The notes: generated from the letters alone by a model not told the origin. A DNA stretch of 64,000 bases from an uncultured Acetatifactor sp. (GCA_947594835.1 CANQEH010000007.1:1-64000); one strand, 5' to 3'. Positions 1-8,929 are shown, numbered from the stretch's first letter. Translations and numbers: made by a program.

Positions 1-100
1 GAAATATATAAAATACGCCAGATTTGAAAGAGCAGCGGAATTTACTTTTTCACTGGAATTTCGGATTGCAAGTCAGCCCAGTATGCGCAACCCTAAAAAT

Positions 101-137
101 TTAATTAAAGTTTTTTAATTTAATTAAAGTTTTTAAT
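101..137. repeat. AT-rich tandem duplication
   Basis: Two adjacent near-identical units (101-119 and 120-137), each starting TTAATTAAAG and ending TTTTTAAT, differ by one T. They lie just upstream of a consensus promoter. Function is unknown; it could be an UP-like AT tract or a slippage product. Confidence 0.7.
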
Positions 138-142
138 GTTAA

Positions 143-171
143 TTGACATATTTTCGCTGGCTGCGTATAAT
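143..171 (+). promoter_or_regulatory. Consensus sigma-70/SigA promoter
   Basis: TTGACA at 143-148 and TATAAT at 166-171 are separated by exactly 17 bases, a perfect consensus. It would drive a short transcript ending at the terminator at 258-286, with read-through into the broken toxin-like frame at 306. This promoter / short RNA / terminator / toxin order is the layout of type III toxin-antitoxin loci. Confidence 0.8.
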
Positions 172-257
172 GATAATGAAGATGTGGAAAGTACTCCATC
201 ATCGAAAATATTGCTCGCTTATCGGAAGCATCTAATAAATATCCGGCTCGAAAATCA
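172..257 (+). ncRNA. Possible remnant of a type III antitoxin RNA
   Basis: This short transcribed stretch lies between a perfect promoter and an intrinsic terminator, directly ahead of a broken ToxN/AbiQ-like frame. In type III systems this interval carries tandem pseudoknot repeats that bind the toxin. Here I see only loose similarity between segments such as TCGAAAATATT and CTCGAAAATCA, not clean tandem repeats. The assignment rests on position and is an inference. Confidence 0.35.
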
Positions 258-286
258 AGCCCTATCGAAAGGTAGGGCTATTTTTA
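258..286 (+). terminator. Intrinsic terminator between short RNA and toxin remnant
   Basis: AGCCCTATC pairs with GGTAGGGCT (one G-U) around a GAAA loop and is followed by ATTTTTAT. It lies between a consensus promoter and a toxin-like frame, as expected for the leaky terminator that sets the RNA:toxin ratio in type III TA systems. Confidence 0.7.
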
Positions 287-305
287 TCTGAACGGTGGGG
301 AGATT

Positions 306-562
306 ATGATTTACCAGGAAGGATATGTTTATCATATCAAAGATGAATGTTTCCGGTAACAGAATACTATCTCGACCATATACATACCCGCAATAACAAC
401 CCCGTCCCCGTAAAACATTCTATTCACCGAACAATCAGCACAAATATGAAACAGCTCCGGCAGCTTCATGCCAGAGGGAAAAAGGTTGTTTTTCCAGATA
501 TTTCACGTTTGGAACAACTTATGCTATCAGAAAGTAGAACAAATACTGAAAACATTGTATAA
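306..562 (+). pseudogene. Decayed ToxN/AbiQ-family (type III TA) toxin
   Basis: An ATG at 306 opens MIYQEGYVYHIKDE and stops at 357-359. From about 350 in another frame the sequence reads MFPVTEYYLDHIHTRNN and later GKKVVFPDISRLEQLML, ending at 562. From memory, the first piece resembles the N-terminus and the second the C-terminal third of ToxN/AbiQ (CptN-like) endoribonucleases, whose intact forms are about 160-180 residues. The middle, roughly 80-90 residues, is missing and the two ends are out of frame, so no functional toxin can be made. The upstream promoter, short RNA and terminator match the family layout. A family search with both fragments would settle it. Confidence 0.55.
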
Positions 563-778
563 ATATATACTCTCAACGCTCATAATCTCAAATGAATTTT
601 CTCAGTCTATGAATCGCCCCGGCGCAGAAGTGAAAATGATCCGCTATTCAAGAAATGCCTTATCTCATTAAGCACTAACAGTGCAATCAGCGTAAAATAA
701 GCCTTTTTCCGGCTTCAGAAAAAATTTCATCCCAGAACACGCCAACCGTTTCAAATGGTTTGGCGTCTATGGTCTTAT

Positions 779-1495
779 TCATTCATCCAATATCGGCAGA
801 TTGTTCAGACAGGGCGGCAAATGCATCATATGATGATTTGTCATAGGAGTCAGAATCATGCCTCCCCTCGTCAGCCTTCCCCAAAATACCAACAGCCACA
901 CCGAACGAAAATCGGTCGTTACGCCGCCTTCCTCCAGAATCCGCATGACCCATTCTTCCGGCACCATGGACTGTATCTGTTCCAAGGTTAAGTTTTCTAA
1001 TATGCAGCGTGTGTTTTTGCCCACCTCGATCATATAATCGCGGAGGGCAAAAACGTCGATCTTCTTTCCAAACTCCACCGCTTCCTCAAATTCAAGTGCA
1101 TTTCCGGTGTCGGTAATCGGAGAGCCTATTCTTTTCTGCCATTCTGCGTTAAAAATCTGCTTTTGATCTGCCATCAGAATATTGCTTACCAGATCTTCAA
1201 TGCGGTAGGTATGCCAAAGCTGCCAGCACATGGGAACTCTATTCGTACCCGCGTAATGCAGATCCACATCGTGATCTTCTCTCGGCACCACCTTGTTCTG
1301 ATTTCCCGCCAACATATACTCCAGAACATAATCCGCAATCGTTTTTTCGGATCTTCCGGATATTTCAGCCGGATGCACCATGGCGTACACTTCCAATGTC
1401 AGTTCTTTTATCTTTTTTTCGTCTGTTCCGGCTAAAGCCTTTCGTAATTCTCCATATTTTTCGCTGAATGAAATATACAACTCTTCCTTTTTCAT
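779..1495 (-). CDS. DinB-superfamily protein
   Basis: This 238-residue protein resembles the DinB/YfiT four-helix bundle superfamily of metal-binding proteins, often bacillithiol- or mycothiol-linked transferases of unknown substrate. A central LWHTYRIEDLV helix (His about 95) and a C-terminal NHHMMH cluster (about 220-225) could supply the metal-binding histidines. It has no signal peptide or membrane segment. It is monocistronic, with a perfect 18-bp inverted repeat just upstream (1517-1534) that could be an operator. I do not recognise the specific function. Confidence 0.6.
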   Translation of the reverse strand: MKKEELYISFSEKYGELRKALAGTDEKKIKELTLEVYAMVHPAEISGRSEKTIADYVLEYMLAGNQNKVVPREDHDVDLHYAGTNRVPMCWQLWHTYRIEDLVSNILMADQKQIFNAEWQKRIGSPITDTGNALEFEEAVEFGKKIDVFALRDYMIEVGKNTRCILENLTLEQIQSMVPEEWVMRILEEGGVTTDFRSVWLLVFWGRLTRGGMILTPMTNHHMMHLPPCLNNLPILDE

Positions 1496-1516
1496 AAAAT
1501 AGGATTCCCTTCATTA

Positions 1517-1534
1517 TTGCAACATTAGTTGCAA
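1517..1534 (-). promoter_or_regulatory. Inverted repeat upstream of the DinB-like gene
   Basis: TTGCAAC and GTTGCAA form perfect 7-bp arms around four bases, 22 bp before the start codon of the DinB-like gene. It could be a repressor operator or a leader hairpin. A second imperfect hairpin (arms TTTCGTT and AACGAAA) lies a little further upstream. Confidence 0.5.
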
Positions 1535-1639
1535 AAGAATTCTTATTTTCATAGTGTTTTCGTTGAGTGTGACACTAACGAAATAGTCATCGTCCAGAAC
1601 GTTCTACCATTCCGCTCCGTCAAAACTGTTTTATTGACC

Positions 1640-2407
1640 TTACAATTCTTCCATCAGTTTCATAGCGGTTAAAATCATATTGGAACGTACACTCTTTTGG
1701 CTGTCCCAATTCCGGGCGTCCCACTTTTCACCGCTTACATCATCACCTGCATAAAGCAATTGAGCCAAAGGAATATCGTAATACTTAGACACAGCAAAAA
1801 ATGCTGCGGTTTCCATTTCAACTGTTATACAACCTTCCTTTCTTCGTAACTCAATCATTTCGGGAGTTTCTCTATACATGGCGTCTGTCGTCCATGTTTT
1901 TCCAGTTGTATATGGTATCCCCAGTTTTTCCAAACCAGAAATCACAAAATCTGCGGTTGCCTTATGGCATTCCACTTCCCGGGAAGGTTCTAAGTAATGA
2001 TAAGATGTCCCCTCGTCTCTCACAGCAGCAATCGGAACAATAATTTCTCCCACTGTAGAATCCTTCTTTATGGAACCGGCGCCGCCACATATGATAAATT
2101 TACTGCACCCCATAGCGTGTAATTCTTCGATTGTTCCTGCCGCACCGGGAGCAGTAGAAAATGGCATTGTAATACAAATTCTTTCTTTCGATAAGTTGTA
2201 CTCATAAATTGGAATGTCTAAAACCTCGGAATGAAGATGCCCAATGACGGCGAGATTGTTATTTGCAACAAATTCATTCAGTTCTTTTCTGAAAAACGTG
2301 ATGACACATTTAGAGGGAAGCGTCTTTTCTAAAAAATCCGTGGGTTTTATAATGGGATTTCTGCTTGTGTCATACTCACAAACCGGGTATCTGTTCTGAA
2401 TGATCAT
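1640..2407 (-). CDS. Nucleoside phosphorylase (PNP_UDP_1 family)
   Basis: This 255-residue cytosolic enzyme probably catalyses phosphorolysis of a purine nucleoside or uridine. The GGAGSIKKDSTVGEIIVP segment (about 107-124) is the typical core of the phosphorylase fold. The VEMETAAFFAVSKYYDIP segment (about 195-212) carries the Glu-Met-Glu triad that contacts ribose. TWTTDAMYRETPE matches the family as well. The GAGGTA ribosome site about 6 bases before the ATG lies inside the hairpin cassette at 2413-2508. Substrate preference cannot be read from the sequence. It appears monocistronic. Confidence 0.85.
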   Translation of the reverse strand: MIIQNRYPVCEYDTSRNPIIKPTDFLEKTLPSKCVITFFRKELNEFVANNNLAVIGHLHSEVLDIPIYEYNLSKERICITMPFSTAPGAAGTIEELHAMGCSKFIICGGAGSIKKDSTVGEIIVPIAAVRDEGTSYHYLEPSREVECHKATADFVISGLEKLGIPYTTGKTWTTDAMYRETPEMIELRRKEGCITVEMETAAFFAVSKYYDIPLAQLLYAGDDVSGEKWDARNWDSQKSVRSNMILTAMKLMEEL

Positions 2408-2412
2408 TTTTA

Positions 2413-2508
2413 TACCTCATTTCCGCGCTGCTCTTTGCGCATAACGAGTTTGTGTCAAGCGGCGCGCGGACACAAATCTCGCGATTGAAAATTTTAATTT
2501 TCAATCTT
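2413..2508 (-). repeat. Hairpin leader cassette, copy 1 (96 bp)
   Basis: This segment is identical to 22783-22878 except for one base (2461 versus 22821). Read on the minus strand it holds a GATTGAAAAT/ATTTTCAATC hairpin, a TTTGTGTC/GACACAAA hairpin and a GCGC-flanked small hairpin, and ends in the GAGGTA ribosome site of the nucleoside phosphorylase gene. The other copy has the same position before an ABC permease gene. Confidence 0.85.
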
Positions 2509-2607
2509 TCCCCTCCCATTGCGCCTAAAATCTCTCAAAAATAAGGCTTCCAGCGCATTTAAAGCGTAACATTGCATCCCTTCACAAACTTGAAGTTATG
2601 GTTTCTT

Positions 2608-2829
2608 TCACTTCTTCCGGATCAACAGCTTTATGATAATGGCTGCGGCCAAAACAATAACTGCTGCGATACCATAAACTATAATGCTTGTATACCATGG
2701 TGCAGACTGCATGGCATATAAATCGGGGTGTGCCTTAAAATCCCAGAATACATATATACCATGTCCGATAAAAACTCCAAGGAATGAGCCTATGATGCTA
2801 TTCAAAATCTGATTGAGTTTTTTCAGCAC
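2608..2829 (-). CDS. Small membrane protein of unknown function
   Basis: This 73-residue protein has two hydrophobic helices: residues about 12-28 (IIGSFLGVFIGHGIYVF) and 47-68 (TSIIVYGIAAVIVLAAAIIIKLL), and ends in a basic RKK tail. The start is a GTG at 2827-2829 with only a weak GGAAGC ribosome site. Just upstream on the same strand another frame ends ELVSQKR-stop, which may be the tail of a lost preceding gene. That would fit translational coupling and a rearrangement junction between here and the chemoreceptor. Composition looks like true coding sequence, but I do not recognise a family. Confidence 0.6.
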   Translation of the reverse strand: MLKKLNQILNSIIGSFLGVFIGHGIYVFWDFKAHPDLYAMQSAPWYTSIIVYGIAAVIVLAAAIIIKLLIRKK

Positions 2830-2923
2830 GACAGCGCTTCCATCGTTTCATCGCTTCTGACTAACCAGCTCCGAAAGGAAAAATAAGTCCGCCCGGCTGC
2901 GGGGCGTCGTTTGCCCCAGCCGC

Positions 2924-4905
2924 CTACTGCCTGAGCCTGAATTGTGCGATCATATCCTTCAGTGACCGCGCACACTCTCCCATGTTTGACGAGATTGCGG
3001 AATTTTCCTCCGCGCTTGCCGCGTTGTTTTTCACCATCTCGCTGATCTTGCGGAGATTCACGGAAATCTCATCCACCGAGTTCTTCTGTGTCTCCACGAA
3101 GTTTACGATCTCGTCCACCATTTTTGTGTTGCCCGCTGAATACTCCGCGCTGTCGGAAATCGTCTTATCCGTCCTTGCGACGAGCTCCTTTCCTTTTTCA
3201 ACGGACTCCAGAGAGCGGCTGATCACGCTGCTGATCTTTGCGCTGGACTGTGAACTGCTGGCGGAAAGCGAGGAAATCTCGTCCGCGACCACCGCAAATC
3301 CTCTGCCGGCCTCCCCCGCTCTCGCCGCTTCGATCGAGGCGTTCAGCGCCAAAAGGTTGGTCTGGCTCGCGATAGCGTTGATCTCCGTCACAAAACCCGC
3401 GATCTCGTCATAGCAGCTGACAATCTCATCCATCGCCGTAACCAGATCGTTCATCTCCGCGCTTCCCTGTACAAGGCGCGAGCCCACATAATCCGTGTTT
3501 TCCTTGATGGACGTCGCAAGCTCCGCAATCTTCTCCATGTTATCGGTCAGATTCTTCATCTCCCTGGAAGCGTTCTGCACCGATTCGCTCTGCTGTGCAG
3601 CGGCCTGCGCCACATTTTCGCTTGTGGCCGACAGCTCCGACGAATACTGAAACACCGTCGCCGCCTGTGCGTCGATCTCCGCAAAACTGTTGTTGAGCAC
3701 ATTCATAATATCTGCCAGTGCATTCTTGATCTTCTCGTAATCCCCCGTGTACTTTCCGTTTACCTAAAATTCAGATTCTTTTCCGAGATGGCGGTGACGG
3801 TGTCCGTAATTTCCGATATGTAATGCCGCAGCCCCTGCATGGTATCGTTCAAGGCCACAGACAGCGCATTGATTTCCTCAGACTGTTCATCTACCTTAAA
3901 ATTGTAATCCAGCTGGCCGTCCGATATCTTCCTCACATTCGCCGCCAGCTCTTCCAGAGGGGAAAACATCGGATTGATCCCCTTTGTCAGCTGCCGCCGT
4001 ACCAGCCATCCCAGACTGATTCCCAGAACAGCTGCAACGACAATGGTCACAAAGATCACAAGAAAGACTCCCGTAAGAGATATGACAGCCACCACATTCC
4101 AGCCGGTAGACTCGGCTCTGGCGCTGATCGCGGATTTCAGTCCGCCCTGATAATCCCAGATCAGCCTTGTGGACAGCTCTTTTTCACAGACCTTTCGGTA
4201 TTTTCCGCCAAGGGCGTCCTCCACCGTGGTGCTCTTTGCGGCGCTGAGGGCAATCTCGTCGTCGGGATGCGTCAGGATCGTCCCCTCCCCCGAGGTCAGG
4301 AACACATAATTGCCGCCGTGATAGGAGCCTTCTATCAGAGTCACCAGGTCGTCCATATACATATCCATTCCGGCCACGCCCACAAAAGCGCCGTCCCTGT
4401 AGATCGCCTTGGACAGTGTGATACAGATGTTGCCGGTCTGTTCGTCCACATAGGGCTCAGACACATACACGCCGTCCGTGGCAGCCGCCCCGGAATACCA
4501 GGCGCGGTCAGACACGACAAAATCCGATTTCGGCACCCATCCGCCCGACATATATGTCATAATTCCGTCCGGATAGATGGCGTCCTCCTGTACCACACAG
4601 ACATATACGGCGGACACATCGCTGTAAAGCGCCGCCAACCTGTCCACATAGCTGTAATAATCGGAATCCGATGTTCCATACGGCGCTCCCGTCGCCACCG
4701 TGTCAATAAAGGACACCTTCTGGGACATGGCGTTATCGATCTGCGAGCTGTACAGTTGCACGTGTTCCCTGTTGTTGCTCACCGTATAGGAAAGTATAAT
4801 CGCCAGCACAATCAGGCCCGCTAACGCGCACAGCCCTGTGATGATCCACTTTACCGACCGGTTCGCCCTTCTGTTGACGTTTGTACTCAATTTCTGCAAC
4901 TGCAT
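2924..4905 (-). pseudogene. Methyl-accepting chemotaxis protein, frameshifted
   Basis: This is a transmembrane chemoreceptor. The first frame (start ATG 4905, ribosome site GGGTGGGAG) encodes a TM helix (17-43), a dCache-type periplasmic sensor, a second TM (about 271-302) and a HAMP segment, then stops at 3760-3762. The remaining frame carries the signalling hairpin with IEAARAGEAGRGFAVVADEI and ends at 2924. One missing base in the CC run at 3763-3764 explains the break: restoring it joins NLNFR to VNGKYTGDYEK and gives a 660-residue protein of normal length. It may be a true mutation or a sequencing error. The GRGFAVVADEI tip is intact, so the loss is probably recent. Ligand unknown. Confidence 0.85.
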
Positions 4906-5060
4906 CTTGCTCCCACCCTTTCTCTCTGCCGCCCATGCTGCGCCTCCCGTACTGCCTTTCCGGCCGGCAGGGCACAGCTTCCATGAAGTAAAACAGTTTT
5001 TTATATTATAGAACATTCATTTTCTGAATGCAACCGCGATTCTCCGCTCTTCCGGGCACT

Positions 5061-5813
5061 TTATCCATAGGTAAATGTCTGCAAGAAAAGCTGGGCCCGC
5101 CTGCTCTGGGGCTGCTCAAAAAACTGTCTGGGATCGCTGCTTATCTCCACTGGCTCCCCGTTGTCCAAAAACAGGATCCGGTCGGCAATGGCCCTGGCAA
5201 AAGCCATTTCATGTGTGACGATCAGCATGGTGCAGCCCGTTTTGGCCAATTTTAACACCACGTCCAGGACTTCCCGCACCATTTCCGGGTCAAGGGCTGC
5301 CGTGATCTCATCTAAAAGCAGGATCTCCGGGTGCATACACAGGGCGCGGACAATGGCCACCCGCTGTTTCTGACCGCCGGAAAGCTGCCTGGGAAAATCA
5401 TTTTTCCTGTCTGCCAGCCCCACCCGTTCCAGCAGCCTTACGGCCTCCTCCTGCACTTCGCCCTTCTGCCGCTTCTGGACGATGACAGGGGCCAGAGCGA
5501 TATTTTCCAGAACCGTCTTATGGGGAAACAGGTCATAGCTTTGAAAAACCATGCCGATCTTCTGCCGCACCTGGGTAATGGATTTATCCCTTGGGTCTAC
5601 CCTTTTCCCGTCCAGCAGGATCTCCCCGCCCTGGATGGGCTCCAGACCGTTGATGCACCTTAGCAGCGTGCTTTTCCCACAGCCCGAGGGCCCGATGATC
5701 ACCACCACCTCCCCCTTGTGCACCTGAAAGCTGAAATCCCGGAACACAGTGTGGCTATTGTATTCTTTTTTCAAATGCCGGATCTCCAGCAATACCTCGT
5801 TTTGCTCCATCAT
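5061..5813 (-). CDS. Amino-acid ABC transporter ATP-binding protein (GlnQ type)
   Basis: This 250-residue ATPase powers import through the two HisM-type permeases encoded just upstream. It has a Walker A (GPSGCGKSTLL), signature LSGGQKQRVAI, Walker B LLLDEITAALDPE and the usual switch histidine (TMLIVTHEMAFA). The ATGATG start at 5813 overlaps the TGA of the preceding permease, indicating translational coupling; a GAGGTG ribosome site precedes it. It is the last gene of the operon that begins with the Cys-rich leader at 9114. Polar amino acid type, probably cyst(e)ine and/or methionine from the binding protein and leader. Confidence 0.9.
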   Translation of the reverse strand: MMEQNEVLLEIRHLKKEYNSHTVFRDFSFQVHKGEVVVIIGPSGCGKSTLLRCINGLEPIQGGEILLDGKRVDPRDKSITQVRQKIGMVFQSYDLFPHKTVLENIALAPVIVQKRQKGEVQEEAVRLLERVGLADRKNDFPRQLSGGQKQRVAIVRALCMHPEILLLDEITAALDPEMVREVLDVVLKLAKTGCTMLIVTHEMAFARAIADRILFLDNGEPVEISSDPRQFFEQPQSRRAQLFLQTFTYG

Positions 5814-6484
5814 GCCCACCTCTTTTCCAGATATGCCGCCAGCCGGCCCACCGGCCAGCAGATCAGAAAATACAATAGAAATACCGTGGCAAACACCCCG
5901 AACGCCGCATTGGGGGATGCCTTCCTGTTCGCTTCGATGATCTGCTGGGCCACCTTCAACACTTCCACGATCCCGATCATCATCACCAGGCTGGTGGTCT
6001 TCACCATCCGGGTGATCAGATTGATCGACAGGGGGATCAGGCGCCGGACGGTCTGCGGCAGGATCACATGGCAATAGACCTGGGCTTTTGTCATCCCCAG
6101 GGAATAAGCGCTTTCATACTGGATGGCGAGGATGCTGATAAGCGCCCCCCTGACCAGGTCGCCCATCTCCGCCGTCCCCCAGAAGCTGAACACAAAGATG
6201 GCCGCACTCTCCGCCGGTATGTTCCAGCCAAATACCCTGGTGGTTCCAAAATAGGCGATAAACAAAAGCACCATCTGGGGCATGATCCGCACTGTCTCCA
6301 GATAACAGCGCAGCACTGCTTTCAGCACGGGGTTTTTCAAGGTCATCAAAACCCCTGCCAGCAGCCCCAGCAGGATGCTGATGGCAACGGAGATCAGGCT
6401 GATGCGGAGCGCTACCCACAATCCCCCCAGCAGCCGCAAAAAATTGGTGCCCTTCCACAGGACGTCAATCCCCAAACTCTGCAT
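5810..6484 (-). CDS. Amino-acid ABC transporter permease (HisM family)
   Basis: This 224-residue inner-membrane permease has about five hydrophobic helices and the conserved cytoplasmic loop (ESAYSLGMTKAQVYCHVILPQTVRRLIP) that docks the ATPase. It overlaps the upstream permease by 20 bp (6465-6484) and the downstream ATPase by 4 bp. Two non-identical HisM-type permeases plus one ATPase make a heterodimeric polar amino-acid importer. The family is not the MetI type normally paired with MetQ, although the operon's binding protein has a MetQ half. Confidence 0.9.
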   Translation of the reverse strand: MQSLGIDVLWKGTNFLRLLGGLWVALRISLISVAISILLGLLAGVLMTLKNPVLKAVLRCYLETVRIMPQMVLLFIAYFGTTRVFGWNIPAESAAIFVFSFWGTAEMGDLVRGALISILAIQYESAYSLGMTKAQVYCHVILPQTVRRLIPLSINLITRMVKTTSLVMMIGIVEVLKVAQQIIEANRKASPNAAFGVFATVFLLYFLICWPVGRLAAYLEKRWA

Positions 6485-7124
6485 GGCGCACCTTCCTTTC
6501 TATGAAGCTGCCCAGGACGGAAACCGGCAGCAGCATGATCAGATAAAAGACCACCAGCAGAAACAGGCACTCTATCGTCTTGGCATACATACCGATCAGG
6601 TCTTTGGCCGTAAACATCAGATCCATCAGGCTGATGGTGGAAAACACACTGGTCTCCTTTAAGAGAAAGATCACGTTTGCCACCAGGCCGGGCACGCTGA
6701 CGGAGACTGCCTGGGGCAGTATCACATGGAAAAATGCAGCTTCCCTGGTCATCCCCAGGCTGAGCGCACTTTCCGTCTGGATGGGCGCAACGCTCTCTAA
6801 GCCGCTGCGGAGAGATTCCGCCATATAGGCGCCTCCCAGCAGGCCCAGCCCCAACACGCCGCAGACCTGGGCAGAGACGCGCAGCCCCAGCTTTGGCAGC
6901 GCAAAATAGAGGAAAAACAACTGTACCAAAAGGGGCGTATTCCGGAACACTTCAATATATATCCTGGACAGCCGGGCCAGGATGGGGACGTGCAGATGGC
7001 ACATGACGGCACACCAGACCCCAAGCAGAAAGGCCAGGGCGATCCCCAGCCATCCGATTTTCCATGTCAGATAAAGCGCATCCCTGTAAAGGGGCAGATA
7101 TTGTATCAAGATATCGGCGTTCAC
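6465..7124 (-). CDS. Amino-acid ABC transporter permease (HisM family)
   Basis: This 219-residue permease is the partner of the one at 5810-6484. It has several transmembrane helices and the docking loop QTESALSLGMTREAAFFHV. It follows the binding-protein gene after an 84-bp gap containing a strong stem-loop (7176-7202), which probably sets a lower expression level for the membrane components than for the binding protein. The ribosome site is in the GAAGGAGAAAGA stretch before the ATG. Confidence 0.9.
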   Translation of the reverse strand: MNADILIQYLPLYRDALYLTWKIGWLGIALAFLLGVWCAVMCHLHVPILARLSRIYIEVFRNTPLLVQLFFLYFALPKLGLRVSAQVCGVLGLGLLGGAYMAESLRSGLESVAPIQTESALSLGMTREAAFFHVILPQAVSVSVPGLVANVIFLLKETSVFSTISLMDLMFTAKDLIGMYAKTIECLFLLVVFYLIMLLPVSVLGSFIERKVRHAEFGD

Positions 7125-7175
7125 ATTCTTTCTCCTTCTTCCCTTTCACCGTGCCCTCTCCCCTGCCCATAACAG

Positions 7176-7202
7176 GGGGATAGTGAGAAACTCACTATCC
7201 CC
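7176..7202 (-). other. Intercistronic stem-loop
   Basis: Perfect 12-bp arms (GGGGATAGTGAG and CTCACTATCCCC) surround a 3-base loop between the binding-protein gene and the first permease gene. There is no U-run, so it is more likely an mRNA-stabilising or processing hairpin than a full terminator. Such structures often keep the binding-protein transcript in excess. Confidence 0.75.
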
Positions 7203-7208
7203 GCCGCA

Positions 7209-8876
7209 TTACTCCTCAAAAGGCACTACCGCGCCGTCGTAGGTCTCGTTGATGAATGAGGTGATCTCATCCGATTTCAGCACGTCCACCAGCGCCTTGA
7301 TCCCTTCGTTTTCCTCATTTCCGGCCTTGACCGCGATCACATTCACATAGGTCTTCGCCGCCACGGAATCGCTTGCCTCATAGGCCAGGGCATCCTTGGA
7401 AGCGGAATACCCGGCTGCCAGGGCATAATTCCCGTTTAAGATCACGAAAGCCACTTCATCCACCACTCTGGATACCTGGGCCGCTTCCAGCTCCTGGAGC
7501 TCGATATTGTAAGGGTTCTCCGCAATGTCCAGCACCGTCGCCTCCAGGCCTGCGCCTTCCTTTAGCTTTATGATGCCGTTATCCTGCAAAAGCAGCAGCG
7601 CCCTGGCTTCGTTTGTGGTGTCGTTGGGCACCGCGATCACATCGCCTTCCGCCAGCTCGGACAGATCCGACTTCGTGCCCGGATAAATGCCGAAGGGCTC
7701 GTAGTGGATGCCTGCCACTGCTACCAGATTTGTCCCGTTCTCTTTGTTGAAATTGTCCAGATAGGGAATGTGCTGGAAATAGTTGGCGTCCATGTCGCCG
7801 CTTTCCACCACCAGGTTTGGCTGGATATAGTCCTCAAACTCCACCACTTCCAGCTTCCAGCCCTGCTCTGCAAGGATTTCCGCCGCCTTTGCCAGGATCT
7901 CCGCATGAGGCGTGGTGGAGGCCGCTACGGTGATGGTGCCCTTTTCTTCCGGCGCCTGGGCTGCCGCCCCGCTGCTTTCGGGCAGCGCGCCGCCCTCTAC
8001 CACAAGGGTGTCTTCATATTCGGCGCCATAAGTATCCAACAGGGTCGCCTCATAATCGGCATGGAAGAAATTCTCTGCACCCAATGACTGGATCTCGCTG
8101 TTTAACCACTCCAGCAGGCTTGTGTTCCCCTTGGTCACTGCCGGTGCAATGGTGTCTGCGCTGCCCAGGGAGGGGATCCCAACGGTAAAGCCCGTATTTT
8201 CGATGGCAAACGCGATCACCTCGGTGTTGTCATTGGCCCAGGCAACGCCGTTGCCGTTTTCAAACGCCGTCTTTGCCTCTGCATAAGCGTCATACTTCTG
8301 GAGCTTGATATCCGGGTAGTTCTTTTCCAGATAAGTCTCCGCCGTGGTGCCGGAAATGACGATCACCTCATCCTCTGCGCCGATGTCGTCCAGGCTCGTC
8401 ACCACAGCGTCGCTGGGAGATACCACGCCCAGCGCCACGTTCATGTAGGGAAGGGCAAAATCCACTTCCTGGGCCCGCTCCTCGGTGACGGTAAAGTTTG
8501 CCAGAATGATATCTACCTTCCCGGTCTGGAGGTACTCAATACGGTTGGCAGCCTCTGTCGAGACATAGTTGATCTCTACGCCAAGATCCTGTCCGATGCG
8601 GTCTGCAAAATAGACGTCATACCCTTGATAATCGCCGTTTTCATCCACATATCCAAAGGGGCTCTTGTCGGAGAACACGCCGATATTGATGGTTCCGCTC
8701 TCTTTGATTTCATCCAGGGTCCGATATACGGTAGACCCGTTATCTGCGGCAGCGGCGTCAGAGCCCGTCTCCGCAGCCTGATCCTTGCCGCATCCTGCAA
8801 GGAGGGAGCCGGTAAGGGCTGCCCCCAGCAGGACAGAGCTTGCTTTCTTCCAAAACATTTTTTTCATAATCCTCAT
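7209..8876 (-). CDS. Dual-domain binding lipoprotein (SBP_bac_3 + MetQ/NlpA)
   Basis: This 555-residue lipoprotein has a signal peptide with lipobox LTGSLLAGC (Cys about 29). Residues about 50-295 are an SBP_bac_3 amino-acid binding domain (GTINIGVFSDKSPFGYV, GYDVYFADRIGQDLGV). After an Ala/Glu-rich linker, residues about 313-555 form a complete MetQ/NlpA-type domain (ASTTPHAEILAKAAEIL, DMDANYFQHIPYLD). Usual single-domain members are about 260-290 residues, so this is a fusion of two unrelated binding-protein families. It is the first gene of the importer operon, downstream of a Cys-rich leader peptide. One transporter may therefore accept two ligands, plausibly cystine and methionine. Translation could start at M1 or at the ATG at 8867, which has a better spaced GAGG. 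Confidence 0.85.
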   Translation of the reverse strand: MRIMKKMFWKKASSVLLGAALTGSLLAGCGKDQAAETGSDAAAADNGSTVYRTLDEIKESGTINIGVFSDKSPFGYVDENGDYQGYDVYFADRIGQDLGVEINYVSTEAANRIEYLQTGKVDIILANFTVTEERAQEVDFALPYMNVALGVVSPSDAVVTSLDDIGAEDEVIVISGTTAETYLEKNYPDIKLQKYDAYAEAKTAFENGNGVAWANDNTEVIAFAIENTGFTVGIPSLGSADTIAPAVTKGNTSLLEWLNSEIQSLGAENFFHADYEATLLDTYGAEYEDTLVVEGGALPESSGAAAQAPEEKGTITVAASTTPHAEILAKAAEILAEQGWKLEVVEFEDYIQPNLVVESGDMDANYFQHIPYLDNFNKENGTNLVAVAGIHYEPFGIYPGTKSDLSELAEGDVIAVPNDTTNEARALLLLQDNGIIKLKEGAGLEATVLDIAENPYNIELQELEAAQVSRVVDEVAFVILNGNYALAAGYSASKDALAYEASDSVAAKTYVNVIAVKAGNEENEGIKALVDVLKSDEITSFINETYDGAVVPFEE

Positions 8877-8929
8877 CCTCTTTTCTGTTTCTGATCAATC
8901 ATGCGGTTTTGCCCCGCAGCGGAATTTGA

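Noticed and set aside
468-671. Open frame overlapping the toxin remnant
   Set aside because: It overlaps the better supported remnant in another frame and has no recognisable product or ribosome site.
3823-4824. Open frame of 333 codons opposite the chemoreceptor sensor region
   Set aside because: The translated product is His/Arg/Gly-rich without any domain, while the minus strand has a recognisable chemoreceptor.
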